Assembly: GCF_900890705.1 (NCBI RefSeq) | Contig: NZ_CAAHFH010000001.1 | Location: forward strand, 1,426,001 to 1,490,000 | DNA: 64,000 nucleotides | DNA from: Pontiella sulfatireligans | GTDB lineage: Bacteria; Verrucomicrobiota; Kiritimatiellia; Kiritimatiellales; Pontiellaceae | Direction: 5' to 3' | Shown here: positions 62,734-64,000 of the stretch, one piece after another | Position numbering within the stretch: the stretch's first letter is position 1 | How the letters are laid out: each line of letters begins with the position of its first letter | Made by a program: the position numbers and the translations under genes | The notes under the pieces: generated by a model | What the model saw: the letters and a program-made list of their open reading frames with translations, nothing else | Told to the model about the DNA's origin: nothing | The model's database searches: none

Positions 62734-63714
62734 TTAAAAATTCCCGACAAAGCGCTCTAGGTGCGCGGTCAGGTTCTCTTTACTCGGGTGGTATTTTTCG
62801 CTCTTCGGCAAATTGATTTCCAGGCCTTGGAACTGCTGGATGGAATAAGTGCTGGTGACGGGTTCGGTCATGCGGGTGGAGACGATGACGCGATAGGTAT
62901 CGGGATTGATGGCGATAAGGCCGCGGTCGAAGGCGCGGTGCAGAGTTGGGCAAAGCGCGAGACCATTGGTGATGGTATCGTCGTGCGACTGGCTGAAGGG
63001 GACGATGTGGCATGCGTCGATCAGCGATGCGTTGATGCTGGTTTCAACTTTCAGACCGGAAATGCAGCAGGTGTTATCATAGATCCGCGGCACCTGTTTT
63101 TTAAATACCCCGCCCCGAACGAACACCTCTTCTTCATAGCTGGCCGCATCGAGGGATTCCTGCAGGGATTTTATCTGCGCCTGATATTCAACGGATGATT
63201 CCGCAAGGATCTGATCACTTACCTGATCCCAATAACTCACCCCGTTCGAGAGCGATGCATCCGGGAAATAGGTTTTCAGCAAGGTCTGTCGCAATACCTC
63301 CCGCTCCACGGGCGAGACCATTAAAGCAAATAGCTCCGGATCCAATTCAACATGACTGATGGTTTTTTGAAGCATCCCGATAGTTTTACAACTGCTCGTT
63401 GCCGCGCTCCATCCTTTGAACCCTGGATACTCAACATGATGCCAGAACTTCTCACCTTTTAGATGAAAGAACGGCTGGGCGATCAGCGGCGAGTGCCCCG
63501 TCGTCACCACCTCCTGCCAGATTGATTTAAATGCCCCGACCAGCTCCGGCGTCAGTTCAATGCGGTTCCCCGAAATCCAACCCTCATCCATTCCCCGCAT
63601 TACCGCCAGCAACAGCACTGGCTTATGCGGTGCAGGCCCATACTTAGTCACCCCCTGCCGAAGGTGTGTGAGCTTAGAAAAGGGGTCAGTCCTATGAAAT
63701 GATGTTTTCCGCAT
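62734..63714 (-). CDS. HNH endonuclease with sulfur-binding-type N-terminal domain
   Basis: A protein of about 326 residues. The N-terminal part (K-Y-G-P-A-P-H-K-P-V-L-L-L-A-V, S-P-L-I-A-Q-P-F-F-H-L) resembles the sulfur-binding domain of McrA-type endonucleases that cut phosphorothioated DNA. The C-terminal HNH core reads C-C-I-S-G, then D-A-C-H-I-V-P-F, N-G-L-A-L-C-P-T-L-H-R-A-F-D. The first residues (K-T-S-F-H-R-T-D-P-F) come from a type B REP element, so the original N-terminus was probably replaced. AGGTGGGG lies 3 bases before the ATG. It may be a restriction enzyme, but no DNA-phosphorothioation genes are in view. Confidence 0.82.
   Translation of the reverse strand: MRKTSFHRTDPFSKLTHLRQGVTKYGPAPHKPVLLLAVMRGMDEGWISGNRIELTPELVGAFKSIWQEVVTTGHSPLIAQPFFHLKGEKFWHHVEYPGFKGWSAATSSCKTIGMLQKTISHVELDPELFALMVSPVEREVLRQTLLKTYFPDASLSNGVSYWDQVSDQILAESSVEYQAQIKSLQESLDAASYEEEVFVRGGVFKKQVPRIYDNTCCISGLKVETSINASLIDACHIVPFSQSHDDTITNGLALCPTLHRAFDRGLIAINPDTYRVIVSTRMTEPVTSTYSIQQFQGLEINLPKSEKYHPSKENLTAHLERFVGNF
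63679..63708. repeat. REP-like element type B, copy 3 (inverted)
   Basis: AAGGGGTCAGTCCTATGAAATGATGTTTT, the reverse complement of the type B element with one or two changes. It encodes residues 3-12 of the HNH protein and supplies the stop of the small frame at 63692. Confidence 0.65.
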
Positions 63715-63820
63715 TTTCCCCACCTGTGAAACCAGCAACCTTCAGCCAGCTCCGCAGGTGCGTCGCTTCCGGTTGCCCATCCCTGATTTCTTTATGCCGA
63801 GTCTTACAATACAACTCCAT
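63692..63820 (-). CDS. Small frame of 42 residues, probably a truncated gene
   Basis: ATG at 63820 with AAGGTGAT ahead. The frame begins M-E-L-Y-C-K-T-R-H-K-E-I-R-D-G and ends at a TAG inside the type B REP element, overlapping the HNH start. The composition looks like real protein, but no family is recognised; it may be a gene start cut by the repeat. Confidence 0.35.
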   Translation of the reverse strand: MELYCKTRHKEIRDGQPEATHLRSWLKVAGFTGGENAENIIS

Positions 63821-64000
63821 ATCACCTTGTTCCAACCCCTCCAGACCTTAAATGTAAGGAAAATATCGCAAACAGTGCCGCACAGCAAGCCATAACACTT
63901 ATAATACGTATCGGCTTACCAGTGTTTAGTGGTATAATTTACTAGTTCCGTGCGCACGGGGAGAGCGCAAGTGCAAGGTATAAGGGGAAAGTGCGAATTA

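Noticed and set aside
63821-64000. Possible gene or CRISPR leader at the right end
   Set aside because: No repeats with regular spacing, no coding signal, and the interval is cut by the window edge.

Overview
The window reads as a marine or anaerobic PVC-group bacterium, most likely Kiritimatiellota (Pontiella-like). This is inferred from the gene mix (many Cys-type sulfatases, three GH29 fucosidases, beta-helix pectate-lyase-like proteins, no SusC/SusD pairs) and from abundant short intergenic repeats, some read through in frame. No rRNA or tRNA was recognised. Almost all genes are on the minus strand.

1-6.4 kb: a minus-strand run with a secreted GH92 mannosidase, a GntR/FCD regulator, an aldehyde dehydrogenase, a GRP-type sugar transporter, an enoyl-CoA hydratase-like protein and the start of a class III CoA-transferase. 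6.4-20.4 kb: three sulfatases, GH105, a heparinase II/III-like lyase, GH29, a Tat-exported xylose-isomerase-like barrel and two unknown proteins. 20.8-30.8 kb: a tandem pectate-lyase-3 protein and a compact operon of PQQ-propeller, PflD-like glycyl radical enzyme, its activase and a ROK kinase, possibly a 1,5-anhydrohexitol route. 30.8-51.4 kb: GH3, a Gfo/Idh/MocA protein, two paralogous beta-helix proteins, two intact sulfatases, a large multidomain sulfatase broken by an antisense group II intron remnant, a DUF4350-like protein, GH29 and an esterase-like hydrolase. Together these genes point to breakdown of a sulfated, fucose-rich polysaccharide with uronic acid or rhamnose content.

51.4-64 kb: an accessory zone of gene fragments (glycoside hydrolase, response regulator, IS4 transposase), REP-like palindromes, a third GH29 flanked by direct REP copies, a 1.7-kaa exonuclease-RecQ-UvrD fusion, a truncated DUF3732 (ABC-three-component type) ATPase, a REP-associated transposase fused to a DprA/SMF-like domain, and an HNH endonuclease with a sulfur-binding-type N-terminus. 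It looks like an eroding defence and mobile-element island.

A 10-16 bp palindrome built on ATTGTTAACAAT lies upstream of five transcription units, including the aldehyde dehydrogenase operon next to the GntR/FCD gene. It fits the TnGT-N-ACnA pattern of FadR-type regulators and suggests a local regulon for the polysaccharide genes.
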